This document shows, piece after piece, positions 8,878 through 17,443 of a DNA stretch of 63,821 nucleotides. Source of the stretch: an uncultured Bacteroidota bacterium (lineage in GTDB: Bacteria > Bacteroidota > Bacteroidia > Chitinophagales > Chitinophagaceae); the NCBI GenBank assembly GCA_903877645.1, contig CAIRES010000072.1, positions 1-63,821 of the forward strand, written 5' to 3'. The position numbers and the translations under genes are program-made. Numbering within the stretch: position 1 is the first letter of the stretch; each line of letters opens with the position of its first letter. The notes below the pieces were generated by a model. The model worked only from the letters and a program-made list of their open reading frames with translations. It was not told the DNA's origin and made no database searches.

Positions 8878-10392
8878 TTATTCATCATCCTCTTCCTCGC
8901 TGCCCAGGTTCAGGTTCATCATGCTGCCCAGCATATCAGCAAATGCATACCCGCCTTTTTCTACCCCGTTCTTGCTGATGAGGGAGAATTCGGCCAGTCC
9001 ATGCAATAAAAACTCCATAAGTAAGCCCGCCTCTGCCTCAGTGGCGGTAGGGTAGTATTGCTTCACGATGGCATAAAGGCCGTCCACTTTATAAAGATTG
9101 GCCAGGTAGGTGGCATCAGTGTCGCTTTGCATGGTCACCACATCATTGCCTTTACCAAACCAATCAATGACAGAAAGGTACGGGCTCACCTTGGTTTTGG
9201 CCTTCTGCAGCTCCCTGCCTTTCTTAAAGGATTGCGGATCGGGGAAGTAGTCGGTGAAGATGGCGCGAATGGCCAGGCCCAGCAGGCGGTGGGCCACATT
9301 GAGGGGTCCTTCCTGCTCGCCTTCATACACCAGCTCTATCTTGCCGGTGATGGACGGGATAACGCCGATAAAGTCGGAGATACGCACAATGGTGCGCGCC
9401 TGGTTGCTCAGCAATGCCCTGAGCTCAGCAGTGCTTACGAGGTTCTCATAAGCTGATATAGTGAGGCGGGCTGATACGCCGCTCTTCTTATCCACCAGCT
9501 CGCTTTTGCGGGCCTCCATGGCTATCTGCTCTATGAGCAGGCTGCACATATCTGGCACTTCTACCTTTTGCACTTGCTCAGGCAGTATATCTGCCTCTTG
9601 CTGGGTGATTGCTTTAGAGAGCTCTACCGTCTTTGGGTAGTGGGTGATGATCTGGCTTTCTATACGGTCTTTGAGCGGGGTGACAATGCTGCCACGGTTG
9701 GTATAGTCCTCCGGGTTGGCGGTAAAGACGAACAGTATATCCAGCGGCAGGCGCAGCTTGAAGCCGCGTATCTGTATATCGCCTTCCTGCAGTATGTTGA
9801 ACAGGGACACCTGTATACGGGCCTGCAGGTCGGGCAGCTCATTGATCACAAATATGCCCCTGTGCGAGCGGGGTATGATGCCGTAATGCAGGGCCTGCTC
9901 ATCGGCAAAGCTGAGGCGCATGTTGGCAGCCTTTATAGGGTCAATATCGCCTATAAGGTCGGCAACGGATACATCGGGTGTGGCCAGTTTCTCGCCATAG
10001 CGGCCGCTCCTGTGCAGCCAGGCGATGGGGGTATCGTCGCCCATTTCTTCCACCAGTTTGCGGGCATAGTGTGAGATAGGCGCGAAGGGATCATCATTGA
10101 TCTCGCTGCCGGCGATCACGGGTATCCACTCATCAAGCAGGTTCACCATCTCGCGTGCCATGCGGGTCTTGGCCTGCCCGCGCAGCCCCAGGAAGAGGAT
10201 ATTGTGCCGCGACAGCAATGCCCGTTCTACGTCAGGTATCACCGTGTCCTCATAACCAAGTATAGTATTGAAGGGACTCTTTTTCTCCCCGATCAGGGTG
10301 ATGAGGTTTTGCCGTACTTCGTCTTTTATCTGTTTGGTTTTGTATCCTGCTTTTTTCAGCTCACCGAGGCTGTTTATTTTAGGTTGCTCCAT
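8878..10392 (-). CDS. MoxR/magnesium-chelatase-like AAA+ ATPase
   Basis: 504 residues. Walker A is GLRGQAKT (69-76), Walker B IFVINELPD (180-188) and sensor 1 FTANPEDY (223-230), followed by the PLKDRIES segment expected for the arginine-finger region. This places it in the MoxR/BchI branch of AAA+ ATPases, which act as chaperones that activate or insert cofactors into partner proteins, usually a von Willebrand A (VWA) protein. No VWA gene lies beside it here; the upstream gene 41 nt away encodes a secreted protein of unknown role. The tail is acidic (GSEEEDDE). It is not a true Mg-chelatase subunit by context, since no porphyrin genes are near. Confidence 0.75.
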   Translation of the reverse strand: MEQPKINSLGELKKAGYKTKQIKDEVRQNLITLIGEKKSPFNTILGYEDTVIPDVERALLSRHNILFLGLRGQAKTRMAREMVNLLDEWIPVIAGSEINDDPFAPISHYARKLVEEMGDDTPIAWLHRSGRYGEKLATPDVSVADLIGDIDPIKAANMRLSFADEQALHYGIIPRSHRGIFVINELPDLQARIQVSLFNILQEGDIQIRGFKLRLPLDILFVFTANPEDYTNRGSIVTPLKDRIESQIITHYPKTVELSKAITQQEADILPEQVQKVEVPDMCSLLIEQIAMEARKSELVDKKSGVSARLTISAYENLVSTAELRALLSNQARTIVRISDFIGVIPSITGKIELVYEGEQEGPLNVAHRLLGLAIRAIFTDYFPDPQSFKKGRELQKAKTKVSPYLSVIDWFGKGNDVVTMQSDTDATYLANLYKVDGLYAIVKQYYPTATEAEAGLLMEFLLHGLAEFSLISKNGVEKGGYAFADMLGSMMNLNLGSEEEDDE

Positions 10393-10433
10393 AGCTTATC
10401 TGTTATCCTTTTGTATGTTCTGATTTTCGTTTA

Positions 10434-11615
10434 TTAATACCCTTCATCCTTACCCTTCTCTTCCTCGTCAGTCTTCTTTTGCCGTTCCTGTTCGGTCGAT
10501 TTCTGGTTGGTGCTGCCCACCAATCCCTTCTCGATTATGTCATCAAGCTCCATTACCCTTTTTTCAGGTATATCCACCTGTTTCATTTCTACGTCATATC
10601 CACTCTGGCTTTCATTATTCATCCACGATCCGGTATACATTTTGTTGATCAGTTCCAGCTCCATAGTACCCACCGGGGGGTCGTCTTCCATTATCCACTT
10701 GCCATCGCTGCTGCGGGTAATGTTGAGTTTCACATAGTTTTGCTGGTCGCCGAATTTGTACAGCCCGTCATAGGAAGATACCTTGCCGGAGCGGAGGTCT
10801 TTCTGGTAGCGCACAAAGAGTTTAACAGGTATCTCATCATCAAACTTTCCTTCGTAATACTTCCTTTCTACCACCTCCCTGCGCGATTTCAGGGAATCAT
10901 CATCGGGTACGGTCGCATTAAGTATGTCTTTTTTGATCACGCTGTCGGCTAATGCTTTCTTAGTGCTGTCATCGAGGGTAGTGTCTTTGTTTTTGGAGAG
11001 CCAGTCGAAGTATTTCTTTTCTTCCGTTTCCTTCATCATATACTGGTCTATAGTGGAGGCCTCCAGTATGTTGAGCACCTGGCCGCCAAAGAAGTATCCG
11101 TGTATCTTTTGTATCTCGGTGAGGGTGATGCAGAAGGTGCTGCGCCCCAGCAGGTCGCGCACGAATACATAACCCTTAAAGCGCTCTGGGGCTACATGGT
11201 CATAGCCTATGAGATTGCGGGTAGGTTCTTCTTTCATCAGCTCATAGCGCTGTAGTACGATGCTGTTCCAGTGGATGCCGGAGTCCTCTCCCTTTTGGAG
11301 TACATGCTCAAAATTGGTAATGATGGTATGGTTGTAATATGGGTCAAATTCGAGCAGGCCCTGGGGATGCTCCTTCAGGTTATCCAGTTCCTTTTGTGCC
11401 TGCGGCGAATGATCAGGGTTGTGCAGCACATAAGACCATAGGGTATCGAAAGGCGGAAAGAGATAGAAGTAATCGAGTGAATCTTTATTACTCAGGCAGC
11501 CCAGCACATTGGTCATAAGTCCCACCTCGGTCCTTGGCAGGCCACGGTCCCTGTGTTTATGGCCGTAGGACTGTAGCGTGGCTATGAGTAAAAAGAGAAT
11601 GAGAAAATACTTCAT
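10434..11615 (-). CDS. Hypothetical secreted protein
   Basis: 393 residues. A short Sec signal peptide (residues 1-18, LLIATLQSYG). The mature protein is charged and shows no family motif I recognise; it has a highly charged Lys/Glu C-terminal tail of about 25 residues that is probably disordered. It starts the minus-strand pair with the MoxR-type ATPase 41 nt downstream, so the two may be co-transcribed and could be functional partners (inference only). Confidence 0.65.
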   Translation of the reverse strand: MKYFLILFLLIATLQSYGHKHRDRGLPRTEVGLMTNVLGCLSNKDSLDYFYLFPPFDTLWSYVLHNPDHSPQAQKELDNLKEHPQGLLEFDPYYNHTIITNFEHVLQKGEDSGIHWNSIVLQRYELMKEEPTRNLIGYDHVAPERFKGYVFVRDLLGRSTFCITLTEIQKIHGYFFGGQVLNILEASTIDQYMMKETEEKKYFDWLSKNKDTTLDDSTKKALADSVIKKDILNATVPDDDSLKSRREVVERKYYEGKFDDEIPVKLFVRYQKDLRSGKVSSYDGLYKFGDQQNYVKLNITRSSDGKWIMEDDPPVGTMELELINKMYTGSWMNNESQSGYDVEMKQVDIPEKRVMELDDIIEKGLVGSTNQKSTEQERQKKTDEEEKGKDEGY

Positions 11616-11709
11616 GAGTGGTTAACAACCAATAAAGTTAGGCATTTTAGCTGTATCGGGGATAGGATGTGCTTATAGGCCTATAAGTGGGTGCCAATGT
11701 GCTGGCGGC

Positions 11710-12072
11710 CTATGCTTTGGGCGTACCGGTAAGCTCATATAGCCTTTCGGCAGGGCGGGCGATGATGGCTTTATCGCCGAGCTCTACAATAGGCCGTTCA
11801 ATAAGTATCGGGTTTTCGGTAAGAATAGTGAGCCAGTCTTTTTCGGGTATGTCTTTTCCGGCAAATTGTTCTTTATACAGCGGCTCGGTTTTGCGTACCA
11901 GCGCCGATGCCTTCATGCCCAGCTTTTTGAGCAGCGTACGCAATTCCTTTTTGTTTAAAGGATCAGCGAGGTACCAGCGTACCTCGTGGGGTATATTGTG
12001 CTCCAGCAAAAGCTCCAGTGCACCACGGCTTTTGCTGCAGCGGCCATTGTGGTAGATAATGAGTTCCGGCAT
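11710..12072 (-). CDS. arsC: ArsC/Spx-family protein (arsenate reductase-like)
   Basis: 120 residues, the usual length for glutaredoxin-linked ArsC. YHNGRCSKSRGALELL (7-22) contains the catalytic Cys12 in the CSKSR context of ArsC, and IERPIVELGDKAIIARP (91-107) is the conserved C-terminal arsenate-site region with the Arg that binds the oxyanion. Only one redox Cys is present, as in E. coli ArsC. Members of this family without arsenic-resistance neighbours may have other redox roles, and there is no arsB or arsR nearby. Its ATG overlaps the stop of the CoA-transferase B gene by one base, so it is translationally coupled to it. Confidence 0.8.
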   Translation of the reverse strand: MPELIIYHNGRCSKSRGALELLLEHNIPHEVRWYLADPLNKKELRTLLKKLGMKASALVRKTEPLYKEQFAGKDIPEKDWLTILTENPILIERPIVELGDKAIIARPAERLYELTGTPKA

Positions 12073-12728
12073 TACACTGCCATTTCTTTTACATCATCAG
12101 CGATCACCAATCGGCCGGCAGTTTTTGCCTTGATCTCTTCGATAGTGACGCCGGGTGCATATTCCAGGCATTTGAAGCCATCAGGGGTAATGTCGAATAC
12201 ACCGAGATCGGTAACTACTTTTTTGATGCAGCCTATGCCGGTGAGGGGCAATGTGCATTGGGGCAGCAGCTTGCTTTCGCCCTTGGGGTTGGTGTGCTGC
12301 ATGGCTACTATGATATTCTTAGCAGCGGCCACGAGGTCCATAGCGCCACCCATGCCTTTTACCAGCTTCTTGGGTATCTTCCAGTTGGCAATATCGCCAT
12401 TGTCGGCTACTTCCATAGCGCCGAGTACGGTGAGGTCTACCTTGCCTGCACGTATCATACCGAAGCTCATGGCGCTGTCGAAAAAGGCAGAGCCGGGTAC
12501 TGTGGTCACGGTTTGTTTGCCGGCATTGATGAGATCAGCATCTTCTTCGCCTTCAAACGGGAAGGGCCCCATGCCCAGCAGGCCGTTCTCGCTTTGCAGT
12601 ACCACGTTCACACCTTCAGGGATGTAGTTGGCTACCAGCGTGGGTATGCCTATGCCGAGATTCACGTAAAAGCCATCCTGCAGCTCTTGTGCTATGCGTC
12701 TTGCTATTTGTTCTTTAGTAAGTGCCAT
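12072..12728 (-). CDS. scoB: 3-oxoacid CoA-transferase subunit B
   Basis: 218 residues, full length for the small subunit of the two-component SCOT/AtoA type enzymes. QSENGLLGMGP (45-55) holds the catalytic glutamate (E47) that forms the CoA thioester. NLGIGIPTLVANY (23-35) and the GGAMDLVAAAKNIIVAMQH region match the family. With the A subunit it moves CoA from succinyl-CoA to acetoacetate or a related acid. It lies 58 nt downstream of scoA on the same strand and is coupled to the ArsC-like gene after it. Confidence 0.9.
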   Translation of the reverse strand: MALTKEQIARRIAQELQDGFYVNLGIGIPTLVANYIPEGVNVVLQSENGLLGMGPFPFEGEEDADLINAGKQTVTTVPGSAFFDSAMSFGMIRAGKVDLTVLGAMEVADNGDIANWKIPKKLVKGMGGAMDLVAAAKNIIVAMQHTNPKGESKLLPQCTLPLTGIGCIKKVVTDLGVFDITPDGFKCLEYAPGVTIEEIKAKTAGRLVIADDVKEMAV

Positions 12729-12786
12729 CTTATTAATGTGCTATTGTGGAAAATGTGAGGAATGTGATCGAATAATTTCTATATCA

Positions 12787-13485
12787 TCATATCTTCTTCC
12801 TTACCGTTCTGTTCTCGATTCGTTTTTCGTAATTCTTGCCTTCAAATATCCGATGTACATAGATGCCGGGCACATGTATGTAGTTAGGGTCCAGCTCACC
12901 GGCAGGTACCAGGTGTTCCACTTCGGCAATGGTGATCTTCCCTGCCATGGCCATCATAGGACTGAAGTTGCGCGCTGTGCCTTTAAAGATGAGATTGCCC
13001 ATCGTATCGCCTTTCCATGCCTTTACTATCGCGAAGTCGGCATCGAAGGCTTCTTCCAATAGGTAGTCTTTACCATTGAAGTTGCGTACTTCCTTGCCTT
13101 CTGCCACCTCGGTGCCTATGCCGGCCAGCAGAAAAACGGCCGGCATACCATATCCTGCAGCCATACAACGAGTGGCGAGTGTGCCTTGAGGTATGAGGTC
13201 AACCTCCAGCTCGCCGCTGAGTAGCTGGCGCTCAAACTCTGCATTCTCACCTACGTAGGAAGCGATCATTTTCTTCACCTGCCTGCCCTGCAGCATGAGT
13301 CCTATGCCGAAGTCATCCACACCGGCATTATTAGAGATGCAGGTGAGGTTATTGATACCCTTCTTTACGATAGCCGAGATACAATTCTCCGGTATACCGC
13401 ACAGCCCGAAACCACCCAGCATAAGTGTGGCACCCGATGGTATATCCTTTATTGCCTCTTCGGCGCCGGCAACTACTTTATTCAT
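12787..13485 (-). CDS. scoA: 3-oxoacid CoA-transferase subunit A
   Basis: 232 residues. MLGGFGLCGIPENCISAIV (21-39) is the conserved CoA-binding glycine-rich loop of subunit A, and NAGVDDFGIGLMLQGRQVKKM and the segment after it match the ScoA/AtoD family throughout. Forms the active heterotetramer with ScoB; cytoplasmic ketone-body and short-chain acid metabolism. First gene of the unit scoA-scoB-arsC-like. Confidence 0.9.
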   Translation of the reverse strand: MNKVVAGAEEAIKDIPSGATLMLGGFGLCGIPENCISAIVKKGINNLTCISNNAGVDDFGIGLMLQGRQVKKMIASYVGENAEFERQLLSGELEVDLIPQGTLATRCMAAGYGMPAVFLLAGIGTEVAEGKEVRNFNGKDYLLEEAFDADFAIVKAWKGDTMGNLIFKGTARNFSPMMAMAGKITIAEVEHLVPAGELDPNYIHVPGIYVHRIFEGKNYEKRIENRTVRKKI

Positions 13486-13543
13486 TGAATTGGAATTTGG
13501 GTGCTAAAATACATGATTATTGATAGAGAAGTGCATCAGTTGA

Positions 13544-14374
13544 TTACCACAAATCGTTATCCTCCCGCTTGGGGGTATATACCTGCTGGCCTGGCTTTAG
13601 TTTCACTTGTTTCACAACCTTACCCTTGCGGTAGTAGGTTAGTGTGTCATCGTGGTCGTAGTCAATGACCATATCATCGGATGTTTTGATGATGCGGTTG
13701 CCGGAGAATTTGTATTCTGCCATCTCTTTATACGTATGGCCTTCTATATTGGTGAATATGTGGTGGGTGTAGCTATCCCTCCTGGGATCATTAAGATCAT
13801 CGAAGCCTTTTACCCGATGGGGTATTCCATTTTTATCTATTAGCCACAGCCACCAGGTAATGGGTCCATGGCCCCCATGATTCCAGCCATTTTCTACATA
13901 GGAGAGATCTTTGATACCATCGCCGTTCCAGTCTCTGTATCTGAAAGCGAAATCGCTCACTATCGTAGAATCTTCCAGCACTTTAATCCATGTATCGTGT
14001 CTGGTCTTTTTATAGACGATCATCCGGGCAAAGGGGTGGTAGTCTTTATCGGCAATATCATAAAAAACCACTGCGTGGGTTTGTGTGTCGCAAAAAATGT
14101 GGCCGGCATGAATAAAGTTGTAGTAATTATCAGGCCCTCCGAATCCCTGGTCTTCGTAAGAAATATCTGTATCGAAAGTGGTCTGCGCTTTATTGCGCTC
14201 AAAGAATGCGAGCAATGGCGCCAGGTGGGCGGCAAAGTCGGGGGTATCTGGGTATTTGATGTGCTGGTTGGCAGTGTCTTTTACGCTTACTGCTTTGGAT
14301 GGTACCTGTGTACCATTCTTGCAACTGATAGCCAATACAATCAATAAACACAGGCCACCTGCTATCTTTTTCAT
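13544..14374 (-). CDS. Lipoprotein, hypothetical
   Basis: 276 residues when started at the ATG at 14374-14372. That start gives a clean lipoprotein signal (MKKIAGGLCLLIVLAISC, Cys18). The frame is open for another 102 codons upstream, but that part has no signal, overlaps the divergent SUI1-like gene and is rejected. The mature part contains FRYRDWNGDGIKDLSYVENG, an Asp-rich DxNxDGxxD loop of the calcium-binding FG-GAP/dockerin-like kind, and WNHGGHGPITWW. Function unknown. Transcribed divergently from the SUI1-like gene. Confidence 0.75.
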   Translation of the reverse strand: MKKIAGGLCLLIVLAISCKNGTQVPSKAVSVKDTANQHIKYPDTPDFAAHLAPLLAFFERNKAQTTFDTDISYEDQGFGGPDNYYNFIHAGHIFCDTQTHAVVFYDIADKDYHPFARMIVYKKTRHDTWIKVLEDSTIVSDFAFRYRDWNGDGIKDLSYVENGWNHGGHGPITWWLWLIDKNGIPHRVKGFDDLNDPRRDSYTHHIFTNIEGHTYKEMAEYKFSGNRIIKTSDDMVIDYDHDDTLTYYRKGKVVKQVKLKPGQQVYTPKREDNDLW

Positions 14375-14428
14375 CTGTATAAAGTTAAAAGATAAAAAGC
14401 GATATGGTGATAATTGCAGCAACCTTTT

Positions 14429-14436
14429 TACTTTTG
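14429..14436 (+). promoter_or_regulatory. -7 element TACTTTTG upstream of the SUI1-like gene
   Basis: TACTTTTG fits TAnnTTTG and lies 25 nt before the ATG at 14462, inside the 87-nt divergent gap. No TTTG is found at the ideal distance upstream. Confidence 0.45.
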
Positions 14437-14461
14437 GTGTTGAACAGCTCAAAACACAGAT

Positions 14462-14800
14462 ATGTCCAAGAAGAACACTACCCGCCCTGATGGTCTTGCC
14501 TACTCTACCAACAAGGAGTTTTTCAATGATTTTCCGGAGGAGGAGAGTAGGGAAACGCTGCCAAAAGAGAAGCAAAAGTTGCGTGTGAAGCTGGATACCA
14601 AGCAGCGGGCTGGCAAGGTAGTGACGCTGGTAGATGGCTTCAGCGGCACCAATGACGACCTGGAGGCGCTTGGCAAACAACTGAAGACCAAGTGCGGTGC
14701 CGGCGGTAGTGCAAAAGATGGCTTTATCATTATTCAGGGCGATTATAGAGAGAAGGTAGTTGCCTGGCTGAAGGATTGGGGATATGTGCTGACCAAATGA
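14462..14800 (+). CDS. SUI1/eIF1-like translation initiation factor (YciH family)
   Basis: 112 residues. The N-terminal 40 are charged and probably flexible; the C-terminal SUI1 domain (about 38-112) has VKLDTKQRAGKVVTLVDGF, LGKQLKTKCGAGGSAKDG and the strand IIIQGDYREKVVAWL, the signature of eIF1/YciH proteins. These bind the small ribosomal subunit and can influence start-codon choice; in bacteria the role is minor or conditional. Single gene followed by a toxin-antitoxin pair. Confidence 0.9.
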   Translation: MSKKNTTRPDGLAYSTNKEFFNDFPEEESRETLPKEKQKLRVKLDTKQRAGKVVTLVDGFSGTNDDLEALGKQLKTKCGAGGSAKDGFIIIQGDYREKVVAWLKDWGYVLTK

Positions 14801-14852
14801 TAAAGTGCTTGTAAAAACAGGTCGTTTTCATCATTATTTATCCTTAATTGTT

Positions 14853-14860
14853 TAAATTTG
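14853..14860 (+). promoter_or_regulatory. -7 element TAAATTTG upstream of the ParE-type pair
   Basis: TAAATTTG lies 10 nt before the ATG at 14871 (16 before a second ATG at 14877), leaving a very short leader. No good -33 element is seen. Confidence 0.45.
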
Positions 14861-14870
14861 TTTTAAAATA

Positions 14871-15125
14871 ATGGTAATGGAACTTGAACTATTAAGAGAA
14901 AGGTTGCATGAATATATCAACGAGGCTGATGAGCAACATCTTTCTGCAATATACGTTTTAGTGGAAGACAATATTTCTCCTGCCGATAGTAATAAATATG
15001 ATGAAGCTACCTTGAATATGTTTTACCAACGAAGAGAAAATCACCTCAATGGTACATCTAAGTCATATACGGCCGCAGAAGCAATGAAAATAGTCAGGCA
15101 ACAGAAAAAGCAAAATGGCTTATAA
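14871..15125 (+). CDS. Putative antitoxin of a ParE/RelE-type pair
   Basis: 84 residues. Begins ATG GTA ATG, so either Met may be used. The N-terminal half (ELELLRERLHEYINEADEQHLSAIYVLVED) is predicted helical, and a C-terminal YTAAEAMKIV helix could bind the toxin. No known DNA-binding motif is clear. The assignment rests mainly on the 11-nt overlap with the toxin gene and the typical antitoxin-first order. Short proteins of this type (Bacteroidota 'addiction module' partners) are common. Confidence 0.65.
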   Translation: MVMELELLRERLHEYINEADEQHLSAIYVLVEDNISPADSNKYDEATLNMFYQRRENHLNGTSKSYTAAEAMKIVRQQKKQNGL

Positions 15126-15408
15126 TCTCGTTGTAAAAGAAGAGGCGCTTTCAGATACACTCGAGGCGTTTTTGTATTACGAAGATAAATCGGAAGGATT
15201 AGGAGAGCGGTTTATGACTGCATTACAAATGAGGTATGACCAAATTTCACAAAATCCTGAGCATTATAGTTTTACTGATAAAAGGAAAGTGCTGAGAGAT
15301 GTGAAATTAAAAGGTTTCCCTTATGTTGTCATTTATGATGTTGTAGCGAATAATATAACTGTGTATGTTGTTCACAATTCTCACAAAAGAAGCCCTGCTA
15401 ATGAGTAA
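15115..15408 (+). CDS. parE: ParE/RelE-superfamily toxin
   Basis: 97 residues, the usual length. The fold signature is visible: N-terminal strand YNLVVKEEAL, the two-helix hairpin LEAFLYYEDKSEGLGERFMTAL and the C-terminal strands RDVKLKGFPYVVIYDVV and NITVYVVHNSHKRSP, with the conserved HNSHKR end. RelE members cleave ribosome-bound mRNA and ParE members poison gyrase; the sequence does not show which. Overlaps its antitoxin by 11 nt. Confidence 0.85.
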   Translation: MAYNLVVKEEALSDTLEAFLYYEDKSEGLGERFMTALQMRYDQISQNPEHYSFTDKRKVLRDVKLKGFPYVVIYDVVANNITVYVVHNSHKRSPANE

Positions 15409-15452
15409 AAGAGTCTTTTCATAATATTTTCTTTTTCCTTTCTCGCTTTTCT

Positions 15453-15460
15453 TATTTTTG
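15453..15460 (+). promoter_or_regulatory. -7 element TATTTTTG upstream of the transketolase half-gene
   Basis: TATTTTTG followed by C, a typical Bacteroidota context, 35 nt before the ATG at 15496. A clear -33 element is missing. Confidence 0.45.
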
Positions 15461-15495
15461 CGCCACTTTAGGCGATCAATTTACTTTTTACATTT

Positions 15496-16455
15496 ATGCT
15501 GAACGATATAAAAATACTCAACGAGAAAGACACCCGTAGTGGTTTCGGGGAAGGGATACTGGAAGCAGGCCGCCGCAACCCTAATGTGGTAGCGCTCACC
15601 GCCGACCTTGCAGGCTCCCTGAAGCTGAATGACTTTATGAAGGAGTTCCCTGATCGTTTTATACAGTGTGGCATAGCCGAGGCCAATATGATCGGCGTAG
15701 CTGCCGGCCTTACTATCGGTGGTAAAATACCCTTTACTACCACATTTGCCAACTTCTCCACCTCGCGTGTGTATGACCAGGTGCGCCAAAGTGTGGCCTA
15801 CAGTGGCAAGAATGTAAAAATTTGTGCCTCCCATGCCGGCCTTACGCTGGGTGAGGATGGCGCAACGCACCAGGTGCTGGAAGACATAGGCATGATGAAA
15901 ATGCTGCCGGGTATGTCGGTGATAGTGCCTTGCGATTTTAACCAGACAAAGGCGGCAACTATTGCTATTGCCGAGTATGAGGGCCCTGTCTATCTGCGTT
16001 TCGGCCGTCCCAAATGGCCCAACTTTACTGCCGCAGACCAGAAATTTGAGGTAGGTAAGGCACAGGTATTGGCAGAAGGTACGGACGTAAGCATCATAGC
16101 GTGCGGCCACATGGTATGGCTGGCTGTAGAAGCGGCAAAGGCACTTGCTGAAAAAGGCATTTCTGTTGATCTCATTAATATGCACACCATCAAGCCGCTC
16201 GACGAGGGAGCTATCATAAAATCGCTTAGCAAAACGGCGTGCGTGGTTACTGCCGAAGAACACCAGATCAATGGTGGCCTGGGCGACAGTGTAGCCAACG
16301 TGGCTGCACGCTACTGCCCGGTACCCCATGAATATGTGGCTGTGATGGACACTTTTGGCGAAAGCGGCACACCAATGCAACTGATGGAGAAGTACGGCCT
16401 CACCAAGGATAACATCATTACTGCTGCTGAGAAAGCACTGGCCAGGAAAAACTAA
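15496..16455 (+). CDS. Transketolase, C-terminal (pyrimidine-binding) subunit
   Basis: 319 residues: only the second half of a classical transketolase. It holds the pyrimidine-binding domain (IAEANMIGVAAGLTIGGKIP near 56-75, with the catalytic Glu in that segment; HAGLTLGEDGATHQ near 114-127) and the C-terminal transketolase domain (ALAEKGISVDLINMHTIKPL). Split transketolases are encoded as adjacent N and C genes in many bacteria; here the N-terminal thiamine-diphosphate half is absent and must lie elsewhere. Role: non-oxidative pentose phosphate pathway. The downstream lipoprotein gene starts 6 nt after its stop. Confidence 0.9.
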   Translation: MLNDIKILNEKDTRSGFGEGILEAGRRNPNVVALTADLAGSLKLNDFMKEFPDRFIQCGIAEANMIGVAAGLTIGGKIPFTTTFANFSTSRVYDQVRQSVAYSGKNVKICASHAGLTLGEDGATHQVLEDIGMMKMLPGMSVIVPCDFNQTKAATIAIAEYEGPVYLRFGRPKWPNFTAADQKFEVGKAQVLAEGTDVSIIACGHMVWLAVEAAKALAEKGISVDLINMHTIKPLDEGAIIKSLSKTACVVTAEEHQINGGLGDSVANVAARYCPVPHEYVAVMDTFGESGTPMQLMEKYGLTKDNIITAAEKALARKN

Positions 16456-16461
16456 ACTGCT

Positions 16462-16899
16462 ATGAGAGTAGCCATTTTTTTCCTGTTGGTGTTACTGACG
16501 ACCTCTTGCAGGCAACCCAAAGAGCTGGTATACCAAGGCATTGACCAGGTGTCGGTCAATCAATCTAAGGTATCCGTTCGTGTGCGGATGTACAACCCCA
16601 ATCATTATACCCTCAAAGTAAAGAATGCGGAACTAAATGTGCTGTTGAACGGAGCAACCATCGGTAAGATGGACGCTATTGAAAATATGGAGATAGCCCG
16701 GCAGGATACGTTTGTGCTGCCGCTGGTATTGAATATAGACCTTGCTAAAGCATTGCCGAATGCGCTGCAACTGCTCTTCAATAGTGAAGCGAACCTGCAA
16801 CTGGTAGGCAGCGTGAAAGCAGGCCGACACGGTGTTTTCGTGAATGTGCCGGTAAACTACGAAGGCAGGTACGATCTCAAAAACCTGATCAATCAGTAG
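16462..16899 (+). CDS. LEA type 2 (WHy-like) lipoprotein
   Basis: 145 residues. Lipoprotein signal LLTTSC with Cys at about 16. The mature protein is one LEA14/WHy-type beta-sandwich: VSVNQSKVSVRVRMYNPN, NAELNVLLNGATIGKMD and the strand NVPVNYEGRYDL are typical. Such domains in bacteria are thought to give stress protection or to act in envelope proteins; no specific role is known. In an apparent operon with the transketolase gene; its stop is 3 nt from the convergent dcd stop. Confidence 0.75.
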   Translation: MRVAIFFLLVLLTTSCRQPKELVYQGIDQVSVNQSKVSVRVRMYNPNHYTLKVKNAELNVLLNGATIGKMDAIENMEIARQDTFVLPLVLNIDLAKALPNALQLLFNSEANLQLVGSVKAGRHGVFVNVPVNYEGRYDLKNLINQ

Positions 16900-16902
16900 T
16901 CT

Positions 16903-17439
16903 TTAAAACTTGTTTTTCCACATCATGCTTTCCACAGGCTTGTTTGTGCGCCCGTTATATTTCGCGCTGTCCTTGCTGTTGTATTTATTGATCACCTCAC
17001 CCTCAGCAGGGAAGTAAATGAGCTGGCCTATGGGCATATTTGCATATACACGTACAGGCTGCACGCAAGATATTTCCAGTGTCCAGGCATTGCAAAAGCC
17101 TACATCACCTTTGCCGGCAGTAGCGTGGATATCTATGCCCAGCCTGCCTGTAGAAGATTTACCTTCGAGGAAAGGCACATGGGCGTGTGTTTCGGTATAT
17201 TCTTCTGTAACACCCAGGTATAGCGTGCCGGGTTGCAGCACATAGCCTTCTTCAGGTATCTCGAAGTGGGAGATCTGGTTGTGCTTACGGGCATCGAGCA
17301 TAGTATCGTTATATACAGCAAGGTATTTACCCAGGTGCACATCATAAGAATTGGAACCCAGATTAGAGCGGTCGTAAGGCTCAATAACTATAGTGCCTTT
17401 TTCTATTTCTTCAAGTATGCGTGAGTCGGAAAGGATCAT
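16903..17439 (-). CDS. dcd: dCTP deaminase
   Basis: 178 residues, normal length. SNLGSNSYDVHLG (25-37), EGKSSTGRLGIDIHATAG (92-109) and GDVGFCNAWTLEI (111-123) carry the nucleotide-binding and catalytic residues, with E122 as the general base. Converts dCTP to dUTP for thymidylate synthesis; trimeric, cytoplasmic. The promoter is so close (see 17444-17473) that the mRNA may have almost no 5' leader. Confidence 0.95.
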   Translation of the reverse strand: MILSDSRILEEIEKGTIVIEPYDRSNLGSNSYDVHLGKYLAVYNDTMLDARKHNQISHFEIPEEGYVLQPGTLYLGVTEEYTETHAHVPFLEGKSSTGRLGIDIHATAGKGDVGFCNAWTLEISCVQPVRVYANMPIGQLIYFPAEGEVINKYNSKDSAKYNGRTNKPVESMMWKNKF

Positions 17440-17443
17440 GCGG

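Noticed and set aside
8878..10392. Assignment as true magnesium chelatase subunit
   Set aside because: The motifs are shared by all MoxR/BchI ATPases and there are no porphyrin or chlorophyll genes nearby.
14375..14680. N-terminal extension of the lipoprotein gene by 102 codons
   Set aside because: The extension has no signal peptide or family character, overlaps the divergent SUI1-like gene, and an internal ATG at 14374 gives a perfect lipoprotein signal.
15481..16380. 300-codon minus-strand frame opposite the transketolase gene
   Set aside because: It is the antisense reading of a clearly conserved gene and shows Cys/His-rich composition without a family.
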